A stretch of DNA of 35,144 nt from Sulfitobacter litoralis (GCF_900103185.1 NZ_FNJD01000029.1:1-35144), one strand, 5' to 3'; positions 1 to 7,995 are shown, counted from the stretch's first letter. Numbers and translations: made by a program. Notes: generated by a model from the sequence alone, not told the origin.

Positions 1-4
1 AATT

Positions 5-49
5 GGGGTCACTGCATAAAAGTGACGTTATCGTCCGGCTCGTGCGAAC
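5..49 (+). repeat. Terminal inverted repeat, resolvase end, copy 1
   Basis: Starts GGGGTCACTGCATAAAAGTG. It matches the reverse complement of the other end of the element, with differences such as GCATAAAAGTGACG versus ACATAAAAGTGTCA. This is the typical Tn3-family terminus bound by TnpA. Confidence 0.85.
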
Positions 50-70
50 TTTACGGGAACATTCGCGGTT

Positions 71-631
71 TCAGTCGGGTTTCTGACCTCTGAGGGCATT
101 GTAGAGGCTTGTTTTGCTGATTTTGAGGCGCGCTGCGGCCTCTCGGACGGTCAATCCATCGCTGATATGGGCTTTGGCTTGCTCCAGCTTCTTGAGCGTG
201 ACGACAGGCTTGCGCCCTCCTTTTCTGCCGCGCGTTGCAGCAGCCTTCAATCCGGCCTGCGTGCGCTCGACAATGAGGTCACGCTCAAACTCGGCAAGCG
301 CACCGAACAGATGGAACACCAAAGTGCCGCCGGTAGTTGTTGTGTCCACGCCTTCGGTCAGGGATTTGAAGCCAACACCGCGGTCGCCGAGGTCTGTCAC
401 TGTTTCCACCAGGTGCTTCATGGAGCGGCCCAGACGGTCGAGTTTCCAGACCAAAAGCGTGTCGCCCTTGCGCAGAAAGGCCAGGGCATTATTCAGGCCA
501 GGGCGTTCGGCTTTGGCGCCGGAGATGACATCTTCAAACACAGTTTCGCAGCCCGCAGCTTTGAGCGCATCCACCTGCGGTTCCAGCTTTTGCTCAGTGG
601 TCGAGATCCGCGCATATCCAATCAGAGCCAT
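71..631 (-). CDS. tnpR: Tn3-family serine resolvase
   Basis: Serine recombinase that resolves the cointegrates made by the neighbouring transposase. The N-terminal catalytic domain opens with YARIST. Taking the ATG at 631 as start, the catalytic serine is residue 10, as in gamma-delta resolvase, and the KLDRLGRS motif follows. A C-terminal helix-turn-helix (LTVREAAARLKISKTSLY) should bind the res site. An in-frame ATG at 661 would add ten residues; I prefer 631 because family members start just before this motif, but neither start has a strong ribosome binding site. The gene diverges from tnpA, the usual Tn3 arrangement for shared control at res. An identical copy is at 30766-31326. Confidence 0.9.
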   Translation of the reverse strand: MALIGYARISTTEQKLEPQVDALKAAGCETVFEDVISGAKAERPGLNNALAFLRKGDTLLVWKLDRLGRSMKHLVETVTDLGDRGVGFKSLTEGVDTTTTGGTLVFHLFGALAEFERDLIVERTQAGLKAAATRGRKGGRKPVVTLKKLEQAKAHISDGLTVREAAARLKISKTSLYNALRGQKPD

Positions 632-661
632 GAAGATAGCCTTGTCCGTTTTCCTGTCCAT

Positions 662-765
662 AAATCAACTTGTCCGACTTCCCGTTGTCAAGCCATATTG
701 GCGGACGGAACGGGTCGTTCCGCCTAACGAGCGTTTCACGGACTTGGGACAAAAGAGGGTATTTT
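662..765. promoter_or_regulatory. Probable res site and divergent promoter region
   Basis: Intergenic DNA between divergent tnpR and tnpA. It contains a 5-5-5 dyad, GGAAC-GGGTC-GTTCC (707-721), and an outer pair TTGTCC (670-675) / GGACAA (747-752). In Tn3 elements this interval holds the resolvase crossover and accessory sites plus both promoters. The subsites are inferred from symmetry only. The same region in copy 2 is 30662-30765. Confidence 0.5.
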
Positions 766-3741
766 ATGGCACGGCGACAAATATTGACGGCAAGTTTTTG
801 GTCTCGGCTGATGGCACCACCCTCGAAGGATCGAGAAGTCGCGATGTATTGCACGCTCACCCCGGATGAGATCGAGGTTGTCGCCAGAAAGCGAACAGCT
901 GCTGCGCGTCTGGGCTATGCCGTATCATTGGCTTATCTACGCCATCCCGGGCGGGTTCGTAATGTTGGAGAACAGGCCAACGACGTGATGCTGGCCTTTC
1001 TTGCAGATCAGGTTGATGCCAGCGCCTCCGATCTCGCGGTCTATGATCAGCGCCCGCAGACACGACGCGAACATATCGCGCAAATTATAGCTCGGTTTGG
1101 ATACAAGGCGTTCACAAAACCCCTTGTGCGGGAGTTTGTTCATTGGCTGACACCATCTGCCGGAGAAGACCCGCGGGCCGAGCCTTTGGCAATTTCGTTG
1201 ATTGAAGAACTGAGGCGGCGACGTATCCTGATCCCGGCGCGCCGTACCGTTGAACTGATTGTCAGGCATGCGATCCGGCGCGCGGAAAATGTCAGGATTT
1301 CCGCTCGGACCCGAGATCTGTATCCGGATCACCCCGACGCCCTGCGTGCATTGATTGCGCCACCTGAATCGGGCGAGGTGTCGACGCTGAGCTGGCTGAA
1401 AGCAGCACCCAAATCAGCGTCCTCCAAATCCATCAAGGCTGTTCTGGATCGCCTGAAGGTGGTTCGGGCGATCGGCCTGCCCAACAGTTTGCGTCAGAAT
1501 ATCTCGACATCAGCGCTCGACAGATTGGCAGGCGAAGGCTTGCGGATCACGGTGCAAAATCTGCGGCGTATGGCCTTGCCTCGGTTGCTGGCAGTTTTGT
1601 CGGCCGCCTGCCTGCGGCTGGAAGAACAGCTTACCGATCTTGCACTGGATATGTTCGACAAATTGCTGGGCCGAAGCTTTCGAAAGGCGGAACAACAAAG
1701 TTCCGACAAAGCGTCCAGGCTCCTGATGGACATCATCCGCCCTTTACAGTCACTCAAAGCATTTTGCCGTGAGGCTCTGACTGCCCGCCTGCAGACCGGT
1801 GATCTCAACGGAATATTGGACACGGCCAATTGGGACGAGATCGAGAGTGCGACATCCGCAATTGAAACCGCCCTCGGAGACGGAAAGCCCGACAAATATA
1901 CTGAACTCATCGGAAAATATCAGACCGCCCGCCAGTTTGCGCCCATGATATTAAGGGGTTTTAGCTTCAAAGGTGCGGCCAGCGCTGCCAGCCTTCTGCG
2001 CGCGATAGATCTTTTGCGCGTTATGTATGAGGCGAACAAGCGCAGCCTGCCCGACAACCCGCCAACCGGGTTCATCCGGAAGGTTTGGCGCCCATTTGTC
2101 TTTCCGGCGCCCGGGGAGGTCAACCGGCGCGCATACGAGCTCTGCGTCTACTTCGAATTGCGTGATCGTCTTCGGGCAGGGGATGTCTGGGTCGCAGGAA
2201 GCCGGCAGCGACGCAACTTCGACGATCGGCTCATCCCCAAAGCCACCTTCGAGATCTTGCGTACCGAGGAGTCGTTGCCGATCGCCGCCGCGGCGGATGC
2301 AGAAACCTATCTTTCAGAACGGCAACAGCAGATCGAGGAGGCCATGGCCATTGTCGCGGCCCGTGCCGAAGCGGGGACGCTGCCGGATGCCGCCATTCAG
2401 GGTGGCACCCTGAGCATCACCCCGGTCAAAGATGAAACACCCGACGCCGCCACGGCCATGAGCCGACTGGCTTATGGGCAATTGCCACAAATCAAGATCC
2501 CCGACCTGCTGACAGAAGTGAACGCCTGGACCGGATTTGCGGAGTGCTTCACCCATTATCGCTCGGGCAAACCGGCGACAGATCAAAAGGCGCTGTTTGC
2601 CGCTGTCCTTGCCGATGGGGTCAATCTGAGTGTATCCCGCATGGCCGCGGCAACCCACAATCTGTCTGCCCGGCAAATCGCGTGGGCTCATGATTGGCAT
2701 TTGCGCGAGGAGACCTATTCTGACGCTTTGGCTTGTCTGATCGACATGCAACGCGAGCTCCCTCTGGCCAAACTCTGGGGGGACGGCGTGACATCATCCT
2801 CAGATGGGCAGTTCTTCCGGGCCGGTGGCCGCGGTGAGGCCTCTGCAGATATCAACGCAAAGTACGGACGCACCCCAGGTCTCAAATTTTACACCCACAT
2901 CTCAGATCAGTTCAGTCCGTTCCACTCGACGGTCATCACCGCCACCGAAAGCGAAGCGCCTTTCGTTTTGGATGGTCTGCTTCGCCACCAATCAGGCGTC
3001 GCAATCGAAGAGCATCACGTGGACACTGGCGGCGCGACGGATCATGTCTTTGCCCTGTGCTATCTCCTGGGGTTCCGCTTCGCGCCACGCTTGCGAAACT
3101 TCAAGGATCGCAAATTGTATCTCCTGCCCGGAATGAAGCCCCCGGCCATCATGACACCCTTCATCGGCGGCACCATCAAAGCAGGTCACATTGTCGACAA
3201 CTGGCCTGAAATCCTCAGGCTGGCGACCTCCATCAAGGCCGGGACTACCACTGCTTCTGCGATCCTTAAAAGCCTGTCCGCATATCCCCGGCAAAACGGA
3301 CTCGCAATTGCCTTGCGCGAACTGGGGCGATTGGAGCGGACCCTCTTTTCCCTGGAATGGATGCGCAGCCTTGAGTTGCGAAAAAGAACCAGCGCAAGTC
3401 TAGCCAGAGGAGAAGCCCGAAACGCCCTCGCGCGCGGGGTCTTCTTCAACCAACTCGGTGAAATGCGCGATCGCAGCTATGAGCATCAGATCCACAAAGC
3501 GTCGGGCCTCAACTTCCTGGTTGCCGCCATCATCCTGTGGAACACCAAATACCTGGAAGCCTCAATCACTGATCTGAGGAAAAACGGAGTAGCCATCCCA
3601 AACGAAATTACCAAACATATCGCACCACTTGGCTGGGCCCATGTAGGATTGACCGGGGACTACCTGTGGAACATGAACCCACCACTCAGCTCAGATCGCC
3701 TCAGGCCACTTCGGAAACACGAGATACAGGACGCCGCATAA
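766..3741 (+). CDS. tnpA: Tn3-family transposase TnpA, copy 1
   Basis: Replicative transposase of 991 residues, normal for Tn3 TnpA. The open frame extends to 670, but I start at the ATG at 766: AGAGGG lies six bases upstream and the product then begins MARRQIL, like family members. The DDE catalytic residues are visible: D680 (in SSSDGQ), D753 (in HVDTGG) and E883 (in ARGEARN). It acts on the GGGGTC terminal repeats and makes cointegrates that TnpR resolves. There is no frameshift or internal stop, so the element may be active. The same protein is encoded by copy 2. Confidence 0.95.
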   Translation: MARRQILTASFWSRLMAPPSKDREVAMYCTLTPDEIEVVARKRTAAARLGYAVSLAYLRHPGRVRNVGEQANDVMLAFLADQVDASASDLAVYDQRPQTRREHIAQIIARFGYKAFTKPLVREFVHWLTPSAGEDPRAEPLAISLIEELRRRRILIPARRTVELIVRHAIRRAENVRISARTRDLYPDHPDALRALIAPPESGEVSTLSWLKAAPKSASSKSIKAVLDRLKVVRAIGLPNSLRQNISTSALDRLAGEGLRITVQNLRRMALPRLLAVLSAACLRLEEQLTDLALDMFDKLLGRSFRKAEQQSSDKASRLLMDIIRPLQSLKAFCREALTARLQTGDLNGILDTANWDEIESATSAIETALGDGKPDKYTELIGKYQTARQFAPMILRGFSFKGAASAASLLRAIDLLRVMYEANKRSLPDNPPTGFIRKVWRPFVFPAPGEVNRRAYELCVYFELRDRLRAGDVWVAGSRQRRNFDDRLIPKATFEILRTEESLPIAAAADAETYLSERQQQIEEAMAIVAARAEAGTLPDAAIQGGTLSITPVKDETPDAATAMSRLAYGQLPQIKIPDLLTEVNAWTGFAECFTHYRSGKPATDQKALFAAVLADGVNLSVSRMAAATHNLSARQIAWAHDWHLREETYSDALACLIDMQRELPLAKLWGDGVTSSSDGQFFRAGGRGEASADINAKYGRTPGLKFYTHISDQFSPFHSTVITATESEAPFVLDGLLRHQSGVAIEEHHVDTGGATDHVFALCYLLGFRFAPRLRNFKDRKLYLLPGMKPPAIMTPFIGGTIKAGHIVDNWPEILRLATSIKAGTTTASAILKSLSAYPRQNGLAIALRELGRLERTLFSLEWMRSLELRKRTSASLARGEARNALARGVFFNQLGEMRDRSYEHQIHKASGLNFLVAAIILWNTKYLEASITDLRKNGVAIPNEITKHIAPLGWAHVGLTGDYLWNMNPPLSSDRLRPLRKHEIQDAA

Positions 3742-3752
3742 GTTCTCCGTTC

Positions 3753-3797
3753 GTTCGCACGGCCCGGACAAAAATGACACTTTTATGTAGTGACCCC
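3753..3797 (-). repeat. Terminal inverted repeat, transposase end, copy 1
   Basis: Read outward to inward on the minus strand it begins GGGGTCACTACATAAAAGTG and matches the repeat at 5-49. The last bases supply the stop codon of the truncated ZIP gene. Confidence 0.85.
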
Positions 3798-4148
3798 AGA
3801 TGCGGCCTCAGGACCTTCGCGCCCTGAACTGAAGTGCTCATGCGGGATCACTTCGTTCATAATGGCAACTGCCCCCATCCCAAGCAGGATCGCAACGCAG
3901 ACGATCAATGCCGGGATCGCCCCATCCCCGTATCGAATTTCAGCAACATCGAGCGCTGGAATGATCAACGAGAAGAACGAAGCCGCCAGCATCACCCTTG
4001 CGGCAAAGCCAAGAGAGATGTCGCGCCATTTTCGCGAGGGAGTGCTGCCAAAGAGAACCGGAACGGCACCGACGGACGTCATAAGACCAGCTGCAAGGCT
4101 TCCATAAAAGCCCAAGGCGATAGGAGATAGGGTCGTGAGCGCCTCCAT
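3783..4148 (-). pseudogene. ZIP-family metal transporter, cut off by the transposon
   Basis: N-terminal part of a ZIP (ZupT/GufA-like) divalent-metal permease. It has hydrophobic helices, a loop with STPSRKWRD and a segment ending NEVIPHEHF. About 116 residues are native. The frame then runs into the transposon end at 3797 and stops after a few foreign residues, while family members are usually about 250-300 residues. The later helices that carry the metal-binding His residues are therefore missing. The start is ATG 4148, five bases after the DUF411 stop; a TTG at 4154 overlapping that stop is possible. It was the last gene of the SCO-DUF411-ZIP operon. I do not find the missing part elsewhere in the window. 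Confidence 0.8.
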
Positions 4149-4150
4149 GT

Positions 4151-4603
4151 TCAATTTGCCGGATAGGAAGAGAATATCTCGGTGCTACCGTCCTTTTTCA
4201 CCAGAAAGACATCGTAGGCGTCGGAAGTTTCCCCAAAATCCATGCCGGGTGAGCCGATTGGCATACCGGGCACCGCAAGACCGACTGCATCCGGGCGGTC
4301 CTCAAGAAGCCGCCTAATGTCGGCAGGTGGCACATGCCCTTCTATCGTGTAGCCCTCGACCGTTGCGGTGTGGCATGAATACATTGAAACAGGGATACCC
4401 CGATCCATTTTCAAACGGATCAGTGCTCCCCCAATATTTTCGCCCTCGGGTAAGAAACCAGCGTCTGAAAGTCTGTCCATCCAAGCCACACAGCATCCGC
4501 AGCCGCGCGTCTTGGCGACTTGAATGGCCGTCTGGGCAGCGGCGGCCGTTGACACGGTCGCCAGCAGCACGGCGCCAAAGATCAGTTCAATTTTGGGGAA
4601 CAT
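4151..4603 (-). CDS. DUF411 metal-binding periplasmic protein
   Basis: 150-residue DUF411-family protein with an N-terminal signal peptide (residues 1-23, ending AAAAQ). A compact cysteine cluster, RGCGCC (C35, C37, C38), is followed by WMDRLSDAGF, the family signature. SYSCH-like and PGMPIGSPGM segments follow. DUF411 proteins recur in copper and other metal-resistance loci and are thought to bind metal in the periplasm; the exact role is not settled. AGGA lies just upstream of the ATG. It is the middle gene of a leftward operon, 20 bases after the SCO-M23 fusion and close to the ZIP start, so all three genes are probably under one MerR-type promoter. Confidence 0.88.
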   Translation of the reverse strand: MFPKIELIFGAVLLATVSTAAAAQTAIQVAKTRGCGCCVAWMDRLSDAGFLPEGENIGGALIRLKMDRGIPVSMYSCHTATVEGYTIEGHVPPADIRRLLEDRPDAVGLAVPGMPIGSPGMDFGETSDAYDVFLVKKDGSTEIFSSYPAN

Positions 4604-4623
4604 GCGTTATCCTACTCGATTGT

Positions 4624-5613
4624 TCATATTTCGTCGCTAAGCGTCGCTGTAAACAGCGCGCGTGTTTTCTCAAGGAGCGCTGACGCACCCGCGGTATCAG
4701 GATTTTCTACCGAGGCGATCAGTTCCTTTCCAAGCGGGTTGATCGGCCGGCCGTCTATCCGTACTTCGTAGTGCAGGTTGGGGGCTGTCGCAGTACCTGT
4801 CTCGCCTACCTGACCAATGACTTCTCCGGCAAGTACGTGGTTTCCGGTTTTCAGTCCATTGGGTACGGCGCTCAAATGGGCATACCGGGTCATCGTGTTG
4901 GAGCCGTGAGATATCTCCACCACTTGGCCATATCCTTTCTGCCATCCAATAAAGGAAACCCTGCCCGGTGCGGTCGCGCTGATTGGCGTCCCTTTAACGG
5001 CTGCGTAATCGACACCAGTGTGCATTCGAACGTTGCCGTAAATTGGATGTTTGCGCCTTCCGAAAACCGAAGATATTCGGACGAATTCGCATTGCGGATC
5101 CAACAATAGAAAGGACGAAGTATGGCGCATGGTGTAACCATCGGGTGCAGCTTCATCCTCGGTGCGCTGATAACAAATTTTGATAGCTTTAGCAGTATGT
5201 TGGATCTGTTCCTGCGGGCCACTTAGCCCGAGGATGTTGGGGCCGAATTGGGGGATATAGCTGGCCAGAACATTGAGCATGTCCCGTTCCGGGTCGACTG
5301 TGGTGAAAAGAGGCTGCACGGCTTCACCTTTTGCGCCCAGATCGCCCATTACCTGTGCGATTGTTGCCAAACTCATCGGGCAGTCGTCTGGTGAGTTGGA
5401 CAATCCGAAGAAGATGAGTATCCATCGACCGCGAAAATCTTCGTCAACCTGCATCATTCCATTGTGGTCAGTTAACTCGAAATCCGCTAATAAACTCTCT
5501 GCGACAGACACTCGAGCAGCGGCAATCGGGATCTGGCCACGCTCTGATACCCAAAACCCGCCAGCGATGGCGACGGCTACTATGGACCAGAGAGTTATTC
5601 GCACCTTTTTCAT
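4624..5613 (-). CDS. SCO1/SenC-like domain fused to an M23 peptidase domain
   Basis: 329 residues in one frame. Residues 1-22 form a membrane anchor or signal. Residues about 40-180 look like an SCO1/SenC copper-chaperone (thioredoxin-fold) domain, but the CxxxC copper site reads SPDDC: S74 replaces the first Cys, while C78 and the downstream H164 remain. From about residue 178 it switches to an M23 (LytM) peptidoglycan-hydrolase fold: FGRRKHP, HTGVD (H198, D202), YAHLS (H246) and NLHYEV, where N279 replaces the first His of HxH. The last strands of a normal SCO domain are missing at the join. First gene of the leftward operon. It is either a real two-domain protein or a deletion chimera; both metal sites look weakened. 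Confidence 0.82.
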   Translation of the reverse strand: MKKVRITLWSIVAVAIAGGFWVSERGQIPIAAARVSVAESLLADFELTDHNGMMQVDEDFRGRWILIFFGLSNSPDDCPMSLATIAQVMGDLGAKGEAVQPLFTTVDPERDMLNVLASYIPQFGPNILGLSGPQEQIQHTAKAIKICYQRTEDEAAPDGYTMRHTSSFLLLDPQCEFVRISSVFGRRKHPIYGNVRMHTGVDYAAVKGTPISATAPGRVSFIGWQKGYGQVVEISHGSNTMTRYAHLSAVPNGLKTGNHVLAGEVIGQVGETGTATAPNLHYEVRIDGRPINPLGKELIASVENPDTAGASALLEKTRALFTATLSDEI

Positions 5614-5650
5614 TGCCAGTTTCGCCCTTTAAAAAAATCACCTCTCGGGT

Positions 5651-5681
5651 GGGATACAAGCTATAGTCGGTAGAGGTTCAA
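5651..5681 (-). promoter_or_regulatory. MerR-type promoter of the SCO-DUF411-ZIP operon
   Basis: On the minus strand, TTGAAC (5681-5676) and TATCCC (5656-5651) are separated by 19 bp, the over-long spacer typical of MerR-activated promoters. The spacer holds an imperfect dyad, CTCTA-CCGAC-TATAG. It faces the operon at 5613 and sits next to the divergent merR gene. Confidence 0.6.
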
Positions 5682-5758
5682 GCAAAAAGATACTTGATAC
5701 GATATCATGTCACGACTTTGTGAAACCTCGGTCTTTTCAAGGAAGTTAGATCTTTGAT

Positions 5759-5779
5759 AAGCTACAGTCACTTTAGATT
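5759..5779 (+). promoter_or_regulatory. Second MerR-type operator, merR promoter
   Basis: A 21-bp dyad with arms AAGCTACAGT and ACTTTAGATT around a central C; 8 of 10 positions are symmetric. TTGATA (5754-5759) lies upstream and TAAAGG 19 bp further on, so this could be an autoregulated merR promoter. The core CTACAGTCACTTTAG closely matches the palindrome at 21787-21801. The -10 overlaps the ribosome binding site, which weakens the exact assignment. Confidence 0.45.
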
Positions 5780-5791
5780 AAAGGAACGCAT

Positions 5792-6220
5792 ATGCTGGCA
5801 ATTGGAACACTCTCGCGGAAGACTGGGACCAAGGTTCAGACGATCCGCTACTACGAACAGATTGGATTGATGAACGAGGCCGGGCGGACGTCAGGTGGGC
5901 AACGGCGATATTATGAGAAGGATCTCGACCGGCTCGCTTTTATTCGACACTCGCGTCAACTGGGCTTTTCGCTCGACTCTATCCGCGAGCTTCTGGATCT
6001 GTCCGACAATCCATCTCAATCCTGCGTAGATGCGGACTCTATCGCGCGGCGGCAACTTCGCCAAGTCGAGCAGCGGATTAAGCGTCTTCAGGCCCTCAAG
6101 AAAGAGCTGAAACGTATGGTTGCTGAGTGCGATGGCGAAAGCGTTGCAGAATGCAAGGTTCTTGAAGTGCTGCGTGACCACTCAGAATGTTTAACCAATC
6201 ATGATGAAATTGGAGCATAG
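5792..6220 (+). CDS. MerR-family metal-responsive regulator
   Basis: 142-residue MerR regulator. It has an N-terminal winged helix-turn-helix (IGTLSRKTGTKVQTIRYYEQ), the RRY element at about residues 38-40, and a long dimerisation helix. Cysteines at 78, 113 and 121, plus H130 and C133, resemble the three-Cys arrangement of the CadR/PbrR/ZntR group. A divalent ion such as Cd, Pb or Zn is therefore more likely than Cu(I), by inference. AAGGA lies just upstream of the ATG. It diverges from the SCO-DUF411-ZIP operon across two 19-bp-spacer promoter-like sites and is followed by two CDF exporters, so it probably controls export and handling genes on both sides. Confidence 0.88.
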   Translation: MLAIGTLSRKTGTKVQTIRYYEQIGLMNEAGRTSGGQRRYYEKDLDRLAFIRHSRQLGFSLDSIRELLDLSDNPSQSCVDADSIARRQLRQVEQRIKRLQALKKELKRMVAECDGESVAECKVLEVLRDHSECLTNHDEIGA

Positions 6221-6275
6221 TGCCTCGCCGTCGACTGCTATATGAAAACGAGAAAAACTGAAAGATTCTAAGGAT

Positions 6276-6890
6276 ATGTCAGAACAGACACTCGATTTAT
6301 CGAATGAGAAAGAGCACCGCACGCTCTGGACCGTTCTTGGCCTCAATATTGCAATCGCTGTGGGATTCTTTGCGACTGGTGCTATTGGTGATTCCAACTC
6401 TCTGATCGCTAACGGACTTGATAATACGTCTGACAGCATGGTCTATGGCATCAGTTTGCTGGCCTTGTCCCGTTCATCCAAATGGAAGCGTGGGGCCGCA
6501 AACGTCTCAGGGGGTTTGCTTTTGATCTTTGCTGTCGGCATTTTGATTGACGCTTGGAGGCGCTATATCGGCGGTTCCGAACCTTTGGGAACGCTGATGA
6601 TCTCAATGTCGCTGGTCGCCGCTGCAGTTAATCTGGCCTGTATCTGGCTGCTTGGACGCCTGAAAGAACCGGACGTCAATATCCGGGCTGCCAACACTTT
6701 CAGCGTTAACGATTTTGCCTCGAACGGCGGTATTTTGATCGCGGGTGGACTTGTCTGGTGGCTGGGCGGCAATTGGCCGGACCTTGTTGTTGGGGTACTG
6801 GTAGCGGCCATTGCTGCATGGGGAGGCATCTCTATCCTGCGGGATGCGCATGGCGAGCACCATAAAGCCATGCATGGAGATCAAACATGA
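6276..6890 (+). CDS. CDF-type cation transporter, membrane domain only
   Basis: 204-residue protein with about six membrane helices that resembles the transmembrane half of cation diffusion facilitators. It has no C-terminal cytoplasmic domain. The first metal-site motif is DNTSD (D49, D53) in place of HxxxD. The second aligns as FSVND, with D146 kept and F142 where His or Asp is expected, so metal selectivity or activity may be unusual. A short His-containing tail (HGEHHKAMHG) ends the protein. AAGGA is almost adjacent to the ATG. Its stop overlaps the ATG of the ZIP remnant (ATGA), which suggests translational coupling in the ancestral operon. Confidence 0.8.
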   Translation: MSEQTLDLSNEKEHRTLWTVLGLNIAIAVGFFATGAIGDSNSLIANGLDNTSDSMVYGISLLALSRSSKWKRGAANVSGGLLLIFAVGILIDAWRRYIGGSEPLGTLMISMSLVAAAVNLACIWLLGRLKEPDVNIRAANTFSVNDFASNGGILIAGGLVWWLGGNWPDLVVGVLVAAIAAWGGISILRDAHGEHHKAMHGDQT

Positions 6891-7059
6891 CCGCTGCTTG
6901 GGTCTATACGCTGATCTCGGCAGCGGTTGTGACCTTGGGCTATCGTTGCGGTCAATGTGCGCCCCCCCCCCCGGCCCTACGCTTGTCAGTGCTATCCAGG
7001 ACAGTGCGGCTGGTGTCAGCTTCCTGCTTGTGCTTTGCCTCGAAGAGGTGATGAAATGA
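6887..7059 (+). pseudogene. ZIP-family N-terminal remnant, frameshifted
   Basis: ATG at 6887 overlaps the stop of the preceding CDF gene and begins MTAAWVYTLIS, like the first helix of ZIP permeases. At an 11-base C run (6962-6972) the frame breaks. Adding one C would continue it as GPTLVSAIQDSAAGVSF, matching the next conserved ZIP segment (usually SAIQHFAAGVVF), and then stop at 7059. The rest of the gene is absent, so this is a remnant even if the C-run length is a sequencing error. It belongs to a different ZIP subtype from the fragment at 3783-4148. Confidence 0.65.
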
Positions 7060-7086
7060 ACCAATTTTTAGATAAAAGAAAACCAG

Positions 7087-7995
7087 ATGCCACATGATCA
7101 CGTCCACATGGAACCCAAGGAAGGGGACCGCCGCGTTGCTATTGCCATTTGGGCGAACGGCCTTCTGACGGTCGCGCAGATTGTCGGGGGGATACTTTCC
7201 GGCAGCCTAGCGCTGATTGCGGATGCTATCCACAATTTCTCTGATATGGCATCGCTGGTTATCGCGTTTGGTGCACGCAAAATCGCACGTCGCCCAGCCG
7301 ACGCCAAGATGACCTTTGGATATGGCAGGGTCGAAATCGTGGCGGCGCTGATTAACTATACGTCACTGATCATCATCGGACTTTATCTGGTTTACGAGGG
7401 CGCGATGCGGTTTGCCAATCCGGTGCCGATTGAAGGCTGGACGGTGGTCATTCTGGGTGGGGTGGCCCTGTTTATCGACACGCTTACCGCGATACTGACT
7501 TATTCGATGCAGAAAGGCAGCGTGAATATCCGGGCTTTGTTCCTGCACAACCTCAGTGATGCGCTGGCGTCTGTCGCCGTTATCGTTGGCGGTGTTCTGA
7601 TCCTGCTCTATGATGTCCGTTGGGTTGATCCGGCAATCACTATTGGTATCGCCGCTTATATACTTTGGCTCGCTTTCACCGAGATCGGCGGGCCTATCCG
7701 GACACTCATGCTGGGCAGTCCGCCTGACATGGACACCGACGCCGTGATCACCGCCATCGAAGACATCGACGGCGTTGAAGAACTGCATCACGCGCATTTC
7801 TGGCAAATGCAGGAACACCAAGCGGCGCTCGATACGCATGTGGTGATCGAGGATGCACGCTGGGACGACCTTGAACGCATAAAAGAGGATATCAAAACCC
7901 GCTTGGAAGAGGCGTTCGACATATCGCACTCAACGCTGGAATTCGAGCGAGCACGCGACAAGCACGAGGAGACCATGCGTTATGGGCATGGATGA
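7087..7995 (+). CDS. CDF-family divalent cation efflux protein (CzcD/ZitB-like)
   Basis: 302-residue cation diffusion facilitator, an inner-membrane proton antiporter exporting Zn, Cd, Co or similar ions from the cytoplasm. Six helices carry the two canonical metal motifs HNFSD (H49, D53) and HNLSD (H154, D158). A C-terminal cytoplasmic domain with HHAHFWQM follows. The N-terminus is His-containing (MPHDHVHM). All key residues are intact, in contrast to the shorter CDF just upstream. It lies 27 bases after the ZIP remnant in the same direction and is probably part of the MerR-adjacent unit. The exact metal cannot be read from the sequence. Confidence 0.92.
   Translation: MPHDHVHMEPKEGDRRVAIAIWANGLLTVAQIVGGILSGSLALIADAIHNFSDMASLVIAFGARKIARRPADAKMTFGYGRVEIVAALINYTSLIIIGLYLVYEGAMRFANPVPIEGWTVVILGGVALFIDTLTAILTYSMQKGSVNIRALFLHNLSDALASVAVIVGGVLILLYDVRWVDPAITIGIAAYILWLAFTEIGGPIRTLMLGSPPDMDTDAVITAIEDIDGVEELHHAHFWQMQEHQAALDTHVVIEDARWDDLERIKEDIKTRLEEAFDISHSTLEFERARDKHEETMRYGHG

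Larger units (their letters stand above)
5..3797 (+). mobile_element. Tn3-family transposon, copy 1
   Basis: A complete two-gene Tn3-family element. Both ends begin GGGGTCACT and carry imperfect terminal inverted repeats of about 45 bp (5-49 and roughly 3753-3797). Between them lie a leftward serine resolvase and a rightward DDE transposase with a short divergent region that should hold the res site. There are no passenger genes. An apparently identical copy lies inverted at 27630-31422. Tn3 elements usually leave 5-bp target duplications. Here the left flank ends AATT (the window starts there) and the right flank is AGATG, so no duplication is seen. Confidence 0.93.

Noticed and set aside
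114..869. Long rightward open frame over the resolvase (251 residues) and its mirror at 30558-31313
   Set aside because: It is antisense to the conserved resolvase, Arg/Ser/Pro-rich, and matches no family; it is a shadow of the resolvase codons.
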